Positions 24,889-33,593 of a stretch of 55,355 bases of DNA are shown here, piece after piece (within the stretch, counting starts at the first letter, position 1; each line of letters starts with the position of its first letter). The notes beneath the pieces were generated by a model. It ran no database searches and had not been told where the DNA came from. It was given only the letters and a program-made list of their open reading frames with translations. The stretch lies in NCBI RefSeq assembly GCF_027257875.1, contig NZ_JAPVQY010000053.1, forward strand, positions 1-55,355. Reading direction: 5' to 3'. The translations under genes and the position numbers were made by a program. The stretch is from Burkholderia sp. IMCC1007. GTDB lineage: Bacteria; Pseudomonadota; Gammaproteobacteria; Burkholderiales; Burkholderiaceae.

Positions 24889-25839
24889 TCACCGCGCGCC
24901 GCGACGGCGCGACGCGTGCAGACAGATGAGTTCCAGCGCGATCGTCGCCCCGGCCAGCGACGTGATTTCCGCGTGATCGTACGGCGGCGACACTTCGACC
25001 ACGTCCATTCCCACCAGATCGATGCCGTCCAGATGACGCAGGATCTCGAGCGCCTGATGGCTCGACAGCCCGCCCGCGACCGGCGTGCCGGTGCCCGGCG
25101 CGAACGCAGGATCGAGACAGTCGATGTCGAACGTCAGGTAGACGGGATGATCGCCGACCCGTTCGCGGATGCGTGCGGCGACCGCCGCCGGTGTCGACGC
25201 GTGCACGCTGCGCGCATCGTGGATGTCGAATCCCATCGGTTCGTCGTTGGTCGTGCGAATGCCGATCTGCGCCGAGCGTTCGGGCGCGACCCACCCTTCG
25301 CGCGCCGCGTGATAGAACATCGTGCCGTGATCGATGCGCTTGACGTCGCGATCGGGCCACGTGTCGGTGTGCGCGTCGAAGTGCACGAGCGACAGCGGGC
25401 CGTGCACCTTCGCATGCGCCTTCAGCAGCGGGTACGTGATGAAGTGATCGCCGCCGAGCGTCAGCATCGCGCAGCCGCGCGACAGGATCGCATCCGCGTG
25501 CCGCTCGATCGCGCCCGGCACCGACTCGGGCTGCCCCAGATCGAACGCGCAGTCGCCATAGTCGACCGCGGCCAGCACGTCGAACGGATCGAAGCCCCAC
25601 GGCCACGGACGCTCCCACGCGATACCGGACGATGCGATGCGCAGCCCGCGCGGGCCGAAGCGCGTGCCGGGCCGGTGCGACGCGGCCGAATCGAACGGCA
25701 CGCCGGTGATCGCGAGATCGACACCGTCGAGATCGCGGCTGAAGCGCCGCCGCATGAAGCTCGTCGCGCCGGCGAAGCTGGGTTCGGCCTGCGTGCCGTA
25801 GAGGCTGTCGCGCGTGAATGCGAGATCGTTCTGGCTCAT
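24889..25839 (-). CDS. speB: Agmatinase (SpeB, ureohydrolase family)
   Basis: 316 aa, start MSQNDLAFTRDSLYGTQ at ATG 25839. Binuclear Mn ligands are in TLGGDHFIT (His132), VHFDAHTDTW (Asp155, His157, Asp159) and TFDIDCLDPAFAPGTGTPV (two further Asp). HGTMFYHAAREG and QIGIRTTND match E. coli SpeB closely and favour agmatine over arginine or guanidinobutyrate. It hydrolyses agmatine to putrescine and urea in the cytoplasm. Transcribed toward the NCS1 permease and divergent from a LysR gene, so probably an inducible agmatine-use locus. Confidence 0.88.
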   Translation of the reverse strand: MSQNDLAFTRDSLYGTQAEPSFAGATSFMRRRFSRDLDGVDLAITGVPFDSAASHRPGTRFGPRGLRIASSGIAWERPWPWGFDPFDVLAAVDYGDCAFDLGQPESVPGAIERHADAILSRGCAMLTLGGDHFITYPLLKAHAKVHGPLSLVHFDAHTDTWPDRDVKRIDHGTMFYHAAREGWVAPERSAQIGIRTTNDEPMGFDIHDARSVHASTPAAVAARIRERVGDHPVYLTFDIDCLDPAFAPGTGTPVAGGLSSHQALEILRHLDGIDLVGMDVVEVSPPYDHAEITSLAGATIALELICLHASRRRGAR

Positions 25840-25967
25840 CGTCGGATTCCTGTCGGGTGGAGATAGCGGTCGCACGAGCGGCGACCCGATGCCGATTCTG
25901 CCGCGCTCGGTTTCGACGAAAAATATGAACTAACATAAGCCAACTTCACGAAACGCGATGTATCGCC

Positions 25968-26885
25968 ATGCTGACCCGCTTGAGAGACATGGATGTGCAG
26001 TTGCTGCGGCTCTTCGTCACGATCGTCGAGAGCGGCGGCTTCAGCGCGGCGCAAGGCACGCTCGGGATGGCGCCGTCGACCATCAGCACGCAGATGGCCA
26101 AGCTCGAGACACGCATCGGCTTCCGGCTGTGCGAGCGCGGCAAGCGCGGCTTCCGGCTCACGCCGAAGGGCGAACGCGTGCTGCAATCGACGCGGCGCCT
26201 GCTGCACGCGATGAATGTCTTCACGCGCGATACGCAGCACGTGTCGGGCACGCTGCTCGGCGAGCTGCGCATCGGGCTGTCCGAACGGCTCGCGCCGGAC
26301 ATCGTCGAATCGATCGCGACGACCGTCGGCCGCTTTCGCGACCATGCGCCGGACGTGCTGATCGAGCTGCTCGCGGGGGCGCCCGACGAACTGGAGCGCA
26401 AGCTGCTGAAGGGCGAGCTGCAACTGGCGGTCGGCTACTTCTCCGGCCACCAGGCCGGCCTGCACTACGCGCCGCTGTTCGTCGAACCGCAATCGCTCTA
26501 TTGCAGCGCCCGGCATCCGCTCGCCGCGAAAAAAACCGTGTCGATGAACGACGTCGCGCAGGCGAGCAACGTCGCGCGGCTCTACAAGACGAATACGGCG
26601 GCTTCGACGCTGCGCAACGCGCAGCCGACCGCGTTCTCCGAAAACGTCGATGCCGACGTGATCTTCATCCTGTCGGGCGCGCACGTCGGCTTCCTGCCCG
26701 ACCATGTCGCGGCGCCGTGGGTCGCGGCCGGCAAGATGCGCAAGCTGCTCGCGAGCAGGTTGAGCCACACGGTCGCATTCCAGCTCGCGACGCCGAGGAA
26801 CAGCGACGGGGGTGAAGCGCTGGACGCGTTCGCCGATGCGCTCGCGGAACAGTTCGGGCTACTCGACGGTTTCGCGCGCGGATAA
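25968..26885 (+). CDS. LysR-family regulator divergent from speB
   Basis: 305 aa from ATG 25968; the ATG at 25989 (MDVQLLRLFVTIVESGGFSAAQ) has a better GAGAG site upstream and may be the true start. Helix-turn-helix at about residues 25-45 (SGGFSAAQGTLGMAPSTISTQMAKLETRIGF), effector domain from about residue 95. In the 128-bp gap TATGAACTAACATA forms a short dyad compatible with a LysR site. Likely regulator of agmatinase; this is inference from divergent orientation. Confidence 0.86.
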   Translation: MLTRLRDMDVQLLRLFVTIVESGGFSAAQGTLGMAPSTISTQMAKLETRIGFRLCERGKRGFRLTPKGERVLQSTRRLLHAMNVFTRDTQHVSGTLLGELRIGLSERLAPDIVESIATTVGRFRDHAPDVLIELLAGAPDELERKLLKGELQLAVGYFSGHQAGLHYAPLFVEPQSLYCSARHPLAAKKTVSMNDVAQASNVARLYKTNTAASTLRNAQPTAFSENVDADVIFILSGAHVGFLPDHVAAPWVAAGKMRKLLASRLSHTVAFQLATPRNSDGGEALDAFADALAEQFGLLDGFARG

Positions 26886-26927
26886 CCCGCGCGACAACGT
26901 CGGCCGTGCGCTGGCGGCTCTCGGGAT

Positions 26928-27557
26928 TCAGACGAGCTGGTCGGACGCGACGACGTGCATACCCGGCCGCGCATCCAGCGCGGCGTCGAGCAATGCGCGA
27001 GCGATCCGCGGTGCGGGATTCAAGCGCCATTTCATCGGCAGCACGGGGCCGGCGATGCTCAACGCAAGGACCAACAACCGTTCGCCGAACCTGAATTCGT
27101 CGCGGTTGCCGCCGATCAGGCCGGGGCGCACGCAGGTGAGCGATGCGAATCCGACGCCCGCAAGCGCACGCTCGACTTCGCCCTTCACGCGGTTGTAGAA
27201 GATGCGCGACGCCGGATCCGCGCCGAGCGCGGAATTCAGCACGTAGGTGGGCGTGCCGTGCCGATGCGCGAGACGCGCGACCGCGAGCGGGTAGTCGTGA
27301 TCGACACGCCGGAACGCCGCCTGCGAACCCGCGGTACGCGTCGTCGTACCGAGCGTGCAGATCACCGCGTCGGCGTGCCAGCAGTCGGCCGCCTCGGGCA
27401 GATCGTCGAAATCAACCTCCACTGCCTGCGTCTTTGGATGCGGAGACAACGGCCGGCGTGCGATGACGACGACCTGATGCACCCGCGCATCGGCAAGCGT
27501 TGCATCGAGGACGTGGCGCCCGACGAGTCCGGTCGCGCCGACGAGCAACAGTTTCAT
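26928..27557 (-). CDS. NAD(P)H-binding Rossmann-fold protein (atypical SDR, TIP30-like)
   Basis: 209 aa, start MKLLLVGATGLVGRHVLDATL at ATG 27557. The GATGLVG dinucleotide loop lies at residues 7-13, and VICTLGTTTRTAGSQAAFRRVDHDYPLAVA and YNRVKGEVERAL (YxxxK) follow. This matches atypical short-chain dehydrogenases of the NmrA/HTATIP2 type: nucleotide-binding proteins, often redox sensors or quinone-linked, of uncertain substrate. It is convergent with the upstream LysR gene (42-bp gap). No operon partner. Confidence 0.82.
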   Translation of the reverse strand: MKLLLVGATGLVGRHVLDATLADARVHQVVVIARRPLSPHPKTQAVEVDFDDLPEAADCWHADAVICTLGTTTRTAGSQAAFRRVDHDYPLAVARLAHRHGTPTYVLNSALGADPASRIFYNRVKGEVERALAGVGFASLTCVRPGLIGGNRDEFRFGERLLVLALSIAGPVLPMKWRLNPAPRIARALLDAALDARPGMHVVASDQLV

Positions 27558-28105
27558 GTGACGTTTTTCCGTATGAGACTCGAGCAGGTCGCCGCGAGCA
27601 ACGACCGCGCGCGCCCGACAACCCGATGCCGCGTCGCGATCACCGCGCCCGCTTGCGGCCGATGCATCAGGCTGGATATCGACACGATGAACGGTTCGCT
27701 CGGGACGGTCAACACCGGCCTGCGGCATCCGCGATGCGCCGGTTCCCGGCTGCCGCGAAGGCGAACAGCCGGGGCTCGCGCAGAGAGTCGATGCGCTCTA
27801 TGCGTTCTATCGGGATGTGACGGCACAGCGTGCTGCCAATGCGCGGGCGCTTTCGTGACAGGAAAACCTGCGGCGCATCGGCCGGCGCGTTCGCGTCGTC
27901 CTTCGCCGGGCTATCGGACTTTCGTCGATGAGGCGAGGTTGGGTTGGCCCATCAAGTCCATCATCCGAAGGATGTCGAGCGCCGTGTACGCGCGTCAATC
28001 TTCCTGTTGCCGGGCCAGCGAATCATCCTTCCTGGCATCGCCATCGATCATTCGCAATCCAAACATTCCACCCTTGAGGCGTCCCCGCCACACCCTTATT
28101 CCGGC
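27558..28105. other. Gene-poor region with possible decayed coding remnants
   Basis: About 550 bp with lower G+C than its surroundings and no intact gene. On the minus strand about 27920-28065 reads YTALDILRMMDLMGQPNLASS in one frame after an in-frame stop, with MFGLRMIDGDARKDDSLARQ just before it. On the plus strand about 27760-27858 reads AQRVDALYAFYRDVTAQRAANARALS then a stop. Both have protein-like composition but no start or context. I read this as a decayed or degenerate stretch. No family is recognised. Confidence 0.35.
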
Positions 28106-28136
28106 ACAAATAAAGGGCCCCGCCGCAGCGGGGCTC
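28106..28136 (-). terminator. Terminator of the branched-chain 2-oxoacid dehydrogenase operon
   Basis: On the minus strand: perfect stem GCCCCGC (28134-28128), 4-nt loop TGCG, GCGGGGC, then CCTTTATTTG. It lies 33 bp after the E3 stop. Confidence 0.85.
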
Positions 28137-28168
28137 CGTACTGCCGTGCGTGCCGGCGCGCGATCACG

Positions 28169-29560
28169 TCACACGTGCAACGCATGCCCCAACGCGCGCA
28201 GCGCGGCTTCCTGCATCGCTTCGCCGAGCGTCGGATGCGCGTGGATCGTGCCGCCGACGTCTTCGAGCCGCGCGCCCATCTCGATGGACTGCGAGAACGC
28301 CGCAGCCAGCTCCGACACGCCGCGCCCGACTGCCTGCCAGCCGACGATCAGGTGATTGTCGCGCCGCGCGACGACGCGCACGAAGCCGTCGGTCGCCTGC
28401 AGCGTCATCGCGCGCCCGTTCGCCGCGAACGGAAACGATGCGCTGATGCAATCGACGCCAGCCGATTTCGCATCGTCGGGCGACATGCCCGACGCGACGA
28501 CCTCCGGATCGGTGAAGCACACGGCCGGAATCGACGCAGGCATGAACTTGCGGCGGCGGCCCGCGATCAGCTCGGCCACCATCTCGCCCTGCGCCATCGC
28601 ACGATGCGCGAGCATCGGCTCGCCGGCGACGTCGCCGATCGCCCACACGTTGCGCATCGACGTCCTGCATTCGTCGTCGATGCGCAGCGCGCGGCCGTTG
28701 CGATCGAGCGGCAGCGATTCGAGCCCGAAGCCGTCGACGCGCGGGCGGCGCCCGACCGCGACCAGCACGCGATCGGCCGGCAGCGTCTTCTCCCCGCCGT
28801 CGGGTGCCTGCACGCGCACCGCGCCGTCATTCGCGAGACCCAGCACCTTGTGACCCAGCCATAGTCCGACGCCGAGCCGCGCGAGCGAATCGGCGACCGG
28901 CTTCGCGAGTTCCGCGTCATACGCTGGCAGCACGCGCTCCTCGGCTTCGACGATGCTCACGTCGACGCCAAGCTTGCGATAGACCGTCCCGAGTTCGAGC
29001 CCGATGTAGCCCGCACCGACGACGACCAACCGCTTCGGCAGCGACGCCGGCGACAGCGCTTCGGTGGACGACACGACCTGCCCGCCGAACGGCATCGACG
29101 GCAGCGCGACGGGTTCCGAGCCCGTCGCGAGCAGCAGGTGCTCGCATGCGACCCGCGTCGTATCGCCGCCGGCGGCGACGTCGACCGTCTTGCCGTCGAT
29201 CACGCGCGCGTCGCCATGCAGCACGCGCACGCCGTGCTTCTTCAGCAGCGCGCCGACGCCGCGCGTGAGGCGCTCGACGATGCCGTCCTTCCACGCGATG
29301 CTTTTCGCGATGTCGATCTCCGGCGTGCGCACGCGAATCCCGAGCATCCCTTCGCCGGCCTGTCCGCATGCCTGCTCGAACGCGTCGGCGACGTGGATCA
29401 GCGCCTTCGACGGAATGCAGCCGATGTTCAGGCAGGTGCCGCCGAGCCGTTCACGCTCGACGAGCACCGTCGGAATGCCGAGCTGCCCCGCGCGAATCGC
29501 CGCGACGTAACCGCCCGGGCCGCCGCCGATCACGAGCAGCGTGGTGTGTTCATTCTTCAT
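28169..29560 (-). CDS. lpdV: Dihydrolipoyl dehydrogenase (E3) of branched-chain 2-oxoacid dehydrogenase
   Basis: 463 aa flavoprotein, start MKNEHTTLLVIGGGPGGYVAA at ATG 29560. FAD-binding GGGPGG (residues 12-17), redox disulfide in GGTCLNIGCIPSK (Cys43, Cys48), second Rossmann GAGYIGLE, the AIGDVAGEPMLAHRAMAQGE FAD motif and the C-terminal HAHPTLGEAM with the catalytic His-Glu. It reoxidises dihydrolipoyl groups on E2 with NAD+. Starts 6 bp after the E2 stop; last gene of the operon before the terminator at 28106-28136. Confidence 0.95.
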   Translation of the reverse strand: MKNEHTTLLVIGGGPGGYVAAIRAGQLGIPTVLVERERLGGTCLNIGCIPSKALIHVADAFEQACGQAGEGMLGIRVRTPEIDIAKSIAWKDGIVERLTRGVGALLKKHGVRVLHGDARVIDGKTVDVAAGGDTTRVACEHLLLATGSEPVALPSMPFGGQVVSSTEALSPASLPKRLVVVGAGYIGLELGTVYRKLGVDVSIVEAEERVLPAYDAELAKPVADSLARLGVGLWLGHKVLGLANDGAVRVQAPDGGEKTLPADRVLVAVGRRPRVDGFGLESLPLDRNGRALRIDDECRTSMRNVWAIGDVAGEPMLAHRAMAQGEMVAELIAGRRRKFMPASIPAVCFTDPEVVASGMSPDDAKSAGVDCISASFPFAANGRAMTLQATDGFVRVVARRDNHLIVGWQAVGRGVSELAAAFSQSIEMGARLEDVGGTIHAHPTLGEAMQEAALRALGHALHV

Positions 29561-29565
29561 CGCGC

Positions 29566-30921
29566 TCACTCCACGAACAGCAGTGCCGGACGCTCGAGCG
29601 CGCCGCGCACCGCCTGGATGAATTCGGCCGCGTCCGCGCCGTCGACGACGCGATGATCGAACGACGACGACAGGTTCATCATCTTGCGCGCGACGATCGC
29701 GCCATCGCGGATCATCGGCCGCTCGACCATCCGGTTCACGCCGACGATGCCGACTTCGGGATGGTTGATGACCGGCGTCGACACGATGCCGCCGAGTGCG
29801 CCGAGGCTCGAGATCGTGATCGTCGAGCCGGTCAGCTCGTCGCGTTGCGCGCGGTTGGTGCGCACTGCATCGGCGAGCCGCGCGATTTCCGCCGAGATCG
29901 ACCACACGTCGCGCGCTTCCGCATGACGCAGCACCGGCACCGTGAGGCCGCCGTCCGTCTGCGTCGCGACGCCCATGTGCACCGCGCCGTACTGCGTGAC
30001 GATGCCCGCTTCGTCGTCGTAGCGCGCGTTGATCTGCGGGAAGTCGCGCAACGCGATCACCATCGCGCGGATCAGCAGCGGCAGCGGCGTGAGGCGGCCG
30101 CGCGTGTCGCCATAGCGGCGATTCAGTTCCGTGCGCAACGATTCGAGTTCGGTGACGTCGATCTCCTCGACGTAGCTGAAGTGCGGAATGCGGCGCTTCG
30201 CTTCCTGCATCTTGCGCGCGATCGCGCGGCGCAGGCCGATCACCGGCACTTCGATTTCGTCGTTGCGCTCGTCGTAGCCGTGCGCCTGCGTCGCACGCGC
30301 CGTACCGCCACCCGTGCGCGCATACGCATCGAGATCCGCATGCAGGATCCGCCCGGCTTCGCCGGTGCCGCGCACGTAGCGCAACTCGATGCCCATGTCC
30401 CATGCGCGCTGGCGTACGGCCGGCGACGCGAGCGGCCGCTCGCCGGGCGCGAGCGCGGCACGCGGCGACGCAGCAGATTCAGCGCGACGCGGCTCGGCCG
30501 GCGCACGACGCGCGGCGTGATGCGTCGCGTGCGACGACGCCGGTGCGTCGGAGGCTGCGGAGCCTGTCGATACTTCGGATCCCTTGGCATGGACATCGGC
30601 CGCTTCAGCCGCGGCCGGATGCGGCGTCGCGCCCGTGCCGGCATCGCGCCCCTTCGCGCCCGGCTTCAGGTTGCCGTCGCCTTCGACTTCCAGCCGAATC
30701 AGCTCGCTGCCGACCGCCATCATCTGGCCGATCCGGCCGCCCAGCTCGATCACCTTGCCCGTCACCGGCGACGGAATCTCGACCGCCGCCTTGTCGGTCA
30801 TCACGTCGGCGAGCGGCTGGTCTTCCTTGATCGTCTGCCCGACTTCCACATGCCAGGCCACCAGCTCGACCTCGGCAATCCCTTCGCCGATATCCGGCAT
30901 CTTGATGACATGAATCCCCAT
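29566..30921 (-). CDS. bkdB: Branched-chain 2-oxoacid dehydrogenase E2 (dihydrolipoyl acyltransferase)
   Basis: 451 aa, start MGIHVIKMPDIGEG at ATG 30921. One lipoyl domain (residues 1-80) with the lipoyl lysine in VMTDKAAVEI (Lys44), then a Pro/Ala/His-rich linker (about 85-160), an E3/E1-binding domain (SPAVRQRAWDMGIELRYVRGTGEAGRI) and a C-terminal catalytic domain with the SSFDHRVVDGADAAEF active-site motif. It transfers isobutyryl, isovaleryl and 2-methylbutyryl groups from E1 to CoA. The linker is long and low-complexity, as usual for flexible swinging arms. It is 1 bp from the E1 beta stop. Confidence 0.95.
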   Translation of the reverse strand: MGIHVIKMPDIGEGIAEVELVAWHVEVGQTIKEDQPLADVMTDKAAVEIPSPVTGKVIELGGRIGQMMAVGSELIRLEVEGDGNLKPGAKGRDAGTGATPHPAAAEAADVHAKGSEVSTGSAASDAPASSHATHHAARRAPAEPRRAESAASPRAALAPGERPLASPAVRQRAWDMGIELRYVRGTGEAGRILHADLDAYARTGGGTARATQAHGYDERNDEIEVPVIGLRRAIARKMQEAKRRIPHFSYVEEIDVTELESLRTELNRRYGDTRGRLTPLPLLIRAMVIALRDFPQINARYDDEAGIVTQYGAVHMGVATQTDGGLTVPVLRHAEARDVWSISAEIARLADAVRTNRAQRDELTGSTITISSLGALGGIVSTPVINHPEVGIVGVNRMVERPMIRDGAIVARKMMNLSSSFDHRVVDGADAAEFIQAVRGALERPALLFVE

Positions 30922-30922
30922 C

Positions 30923-31963
30923 TCAGGCCTCCATCACGCGTCGCAACGCTTCGCCAACCCGGGCCGGGCCGGGGAAATACGCCCATTCCTGCGCGTGCGG
31001 ATACGGCGTGTCCCACCCGGTGGTGCGCTCGACCGGCGCCTCCAGATGGTAGAAACAGTGCTCCTGCACGAGCGACACCAGTTCCGCGCCATAGCCGCAC
31101 GTGCGCGTCGCCTCGTGCACCACCACGCAGCGGCCGGTCTTGCGCACCGACGCGACGATCGTGTCGAGGTCGACCGGCCACAGCGTGCGCAGGTCGATCA
31201 CTTCCGCGTCGACGCCGGTCTCCTCGGCCGCGGCGAGCGACACGTGCACGGTCGTGCCGTACGTCAGCACCGTCACGTCGTTGCCGGGGCGCACCACGGC
31301 GGCCGTATCGAGCGGCACCGTGTAATAGCCTTCCGGCACCGCGCTGCCCGGGTGCTTGAGCCACGACGTGACCGGACGCTCGTGATGACCGTCGAACGGC
31401 CCGTTGTACAGCCGTTTCGGCTCGAGGAAGATTACCGGATCGTCGTTCTCGATCGATGCGATCAGGAGCCCCTTCGCGTCGTACGGATTCGACGGCATCA
31501 CCGTGCGCAATCCGCAGACCTGCGTGAACATCGCTTCCGGGCTCTGGCTGTGCGTCTGGCCGCCGTAGATGCCGCCGCCGCATGGCATCCTGATCGTCAT
31601 CGGCGCGGTGAACTGGCCGGCCGACCGATAGCGCAGCCGCGCGGCTTCCGACACGATCTGGTCGGACGCCGGGTAGAAGTAGTCCGCGAACTGGATCTCG
31701 CAGACCGCGCGCAGGCCGTACGCGCCCATCCCGACCGCCGCGCCGACGATCCCGCCTTCCGAGATCGGCGCGTCGAACACGCGCGACTTGCCGTACTTCG
31801 CCTGCAGGCCTTCGGTGCAGCGGAACACGCCGCCGAAATAGCCGACGTCCTGCCCGAACACCACCACGTCGTCGTCGCGCCCGAGCATCACGTCCATCGC
31901 GGAGCGCAGCGCCTGGATCATCGTCATCGGCTGTGCGGCCGCCGTCGTTTCATGTTGCGCCAT
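30923..31963 (-). CDS. bkdA2: Branched-chain 2-oxoacid dehydrogenase E1 beta subunit
   Basis: 346 aa, start MAQHETTAAAQPMTMIQALRSAMDVML at ATG 31963. Transketolase-like beta fold: DVVVFGQDVGYFGGVFRCTEGLQ, ISEGGIVGAAVGMGAYGLRAVCEIQFADYFYPASDQI, PCGGGIYGGQTHSQSPEA, and the C-terminal VIDLRTLWPVDLDTI. With E1 alpha it binds thiamine diphosphate and decarboxylates 2-oxoisovalerate, 2-oxoisocaproate and 2-oxo-3-methylvalerate. YFGGVFR rather than the pyruvate-type residues supports branched-chain specificity. Start is 2 bp past the E1 alpha stop codon. Confidence 0.94.
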   Translation of the reverse strand: MAQHETTAAAQPMTMIQALRSAMDVMLGRDDDVVVFGQDVGYFGGVFRCTEGLQAKYGKSRVFDAPISEGGIVGAAVGMGAYGLRAVCEIQFADYFYPASDQIVSEAARLRYRSAGQFTAPMTIRMPCGGGIYGGQTHSQSPEAMFTQVCGLRTVMPSNPYDAKGLLIASIENDDPVIFLEPKRLYNGPFDGHHERPVTSWLKHPGSAVPEGYYTVPLDTAAVVRPGNDVTVLTYGTTVHVSLAAAEETGVDAEVIDLRTLWPVDLDTIVASVRKTGRCVVVHEATRTCGYGAELVSLVQEHCFYHLEAPVERTTGWDTPYPHAQEWAYFPGPARVGEALRRVMEA

Positions 31964-31965
31964 GA

Positions 31966-33198
31966 TCACGCTCCCAGTTCCTGGCGCTGGCGGCGCAGGT
32001 GCGCGGGCAGCTCCTTGTACACGTCGTCGAACATCGACGCCGGCGACGGAATCCGGTCGTCGGCCAGCGTCCCGAATTTCTCCGCTTCCTTCTGCGCGGC
32101 GATCACCTCCGCTTCGAGCTCGGCCGTGAGCGCGTCGTGCGCGCTGTCGGACCAGATGCCCTTCGCGATCAGATGCTGCTTGAAACGCGCGATCGGATCG
32201 CCGAGCGGGAAATGGGCCCAGTCGTCGCTCGGCCGGTATTTCGACGGATCGTCGGACGTCGAGTGCGCGCCCGCGCGGTAGGTGACCCATTCGATCAGGG
32301 TCGGCCCGAGATTGCGGCGCGCGCGTTCGGCGGCCCACGTCGATGCCGCGTAGATCGCGAGGAAGTCGTTGCCGTCGACGCGCAGCGAAGCGATCCCGCA
32401 GCCGACGCCGCGCCCGGCGAAGGTCGTGCCCTCGCCGCCGGCGATCGCCTGGAACGTCGAGATCGCCCACTGGTTGTTGACGACGTTCAGCACGACCGGC
32501 GCGCGATAGACGTGCGCGAACGTCAGCGCGGTGTGGAAGTCGGCTTCGGCCGTCGCGCCGTCGCCGATCCATGCCGACGCGATCTTCGTGTCGCCCTTGA
32601 TCGCCGACGCCATCGCCCAGCCGACCGCCTGGATGAACTGCGTCGCGAGGTTGCCGGAAATCGAGAAGAAGCCGGCTTCGCGGTCCGAGTACATCACCGG
32701 AAGCTGACGCCCCTTCAGCGGGTCGCCTTCGTTCGACATCAGCTGGCAGATCATCCGTTCGAGCGGCACGTCGCGCGCGATCAGGATGCTTTGCTGGCGG
32801 TAGGTCGGGAAGCACATGTCGCCGTGACGCAGCGCCATCGCATGCGCGGCGCCGATCGCCTCTTCGCCGAGGCTCAACATGTAGAACGAGATTTTCTTCT
32901 GACGCTGCGCGATCATCATGCGCGCGTCGAAGATGCGGGTTTTCAGCATCGCGCGCATCCCGGCGATCAGGCGCGCATCGTCGAGATCGGGCGCCCACGG
33001 GCCGACGGCCTGGCCGTGATCGTCGAGCACGCGCACGAGGCTCCGTGCGAGATGGGCGGTGTCCGCCGCGGCAACGTCGATCGGCGGGCGGCGAACCGCG
33101 CCGGCCGGCGATAGATGCAGATAGGAAAAATCCGTCTTGCAGCCCGGACGCCCGGTGGGCTCCGGCACATGCAGACGCAATGGCTCTGACAGGCTCAT
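31966..33198 (-). CDS. bkdA1: Branched-chain 2-oxoacid dehydrogenase E1 alpha subunit
   Basis: 410 aa, start MSLSEPLRLHVPEPTGRPGCKTDFSYLHLS at ATG 33198, the extended N-terminus typical of bacterial branched-chain E1 alpha. The thiamine-diphosphate motif is SAWIGDGATAEADFHTALTFAHVYRAPVVLNVVNNQWAIS (GDG...NN). YRAGAHSTSDDPSKYRP is the conserved loop after it, with Ser residues that are phosphorylated in eukaryotes. First gene of the E1 alpha-E1 beta-E2-E3 operon; valine/leucine/isoleucine catabolism in the cytoplasm. No bkdR/Lrp activator gene is adjacent on the upstream side, where the flavin reductase lies instead. Confidence 0.95.
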   Translation of the reverse strand: MSLSEPLRLHVPEPTGRPGCKTDFSYLHLSPAGAVRRPPIDVAAADTAHLARSLVRVLDDHGQAVGPWAPDLDDARLIAGMRAMLKTRIFDARMMIAQRQKKISFYMLSLGEEAIGAAHAMALRHGDMCFPTYRQQSILIARDVPLERMICQLMSNEGDPLKGRQLPVMYSDREAGFFSISGNLATQFIQAVGWAMASAIKGDTKIASAWIGDGATAEADFHTALTFAHVYRAPVVLNVVNNQWAISTFQAIAGGEGTTFAGRGVGCGIASLRVDGNDFLAIYAASTWAAERARRNLGPTLIEWVTYRAGAHSTSDDPSKYRPSDDWAHFPLGDPIARFKQHLIAKGIWSDSAHDALTAELEAEVIAAQKEAEKFGTLADDRIPSPASMFDDVYKELPAHLRRQRQELGA

Positions 33199-33593
33199 CG
33201 TGTCGTCTCCACGCTCGATTGTGTCTCACGCTGATAAAAACGCGCGGCCGGTTGCCGACTCACGCGTGGGCTGGCGCGCGGATAAGCACGCCAACCTTCG
33301 AAATCTATGCGTTCGCGCGCCGGACGTCGATGACCAAGCCGCTCGTTTGCCGTGAGCAGATTTGCCATGACGAATGGAGGTGGACGACCGGCAGCGCGAA
33401 TGCGGCGAACGACGCTCGCGTGTGCTGCGATGCGTCAACGACCGTGCAGCGCGGGAGCGGCGCGCGCGATCGATCACGTCGGGGGGAACGAAGCAAAAGA
33501 CCCCGCGAAATCGTGGATTTCGGCGGGGTCCTGGTGCTGGTGCGTCCGGGCGCTGCGGCATTCGCGTGCCCGGTCGCTGCGGCGCGCGACGAA
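33199..33593. other. Gap between the bkd operon and the flavin reductase gene
   Basis: About 395 bp. The only structure I can support is the flavin reductase terminator at 33495-33530. The bkdA1 promoter must lie here, but no clear -35/-10 pair or operator stands out. No ORF is credible. Confidence 0.6.
33495..33530 (-). terminator. Rho-independent terminator of the flavin reductase gene
   Basis: On the minus strand GACCCCGC-(C)-GAAATC pairs with GATTTC-GCGGGGTC around a 3-nt loop, then TTTTGCTT. It lies 64 bp after the stop. Confidence 0.85.
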
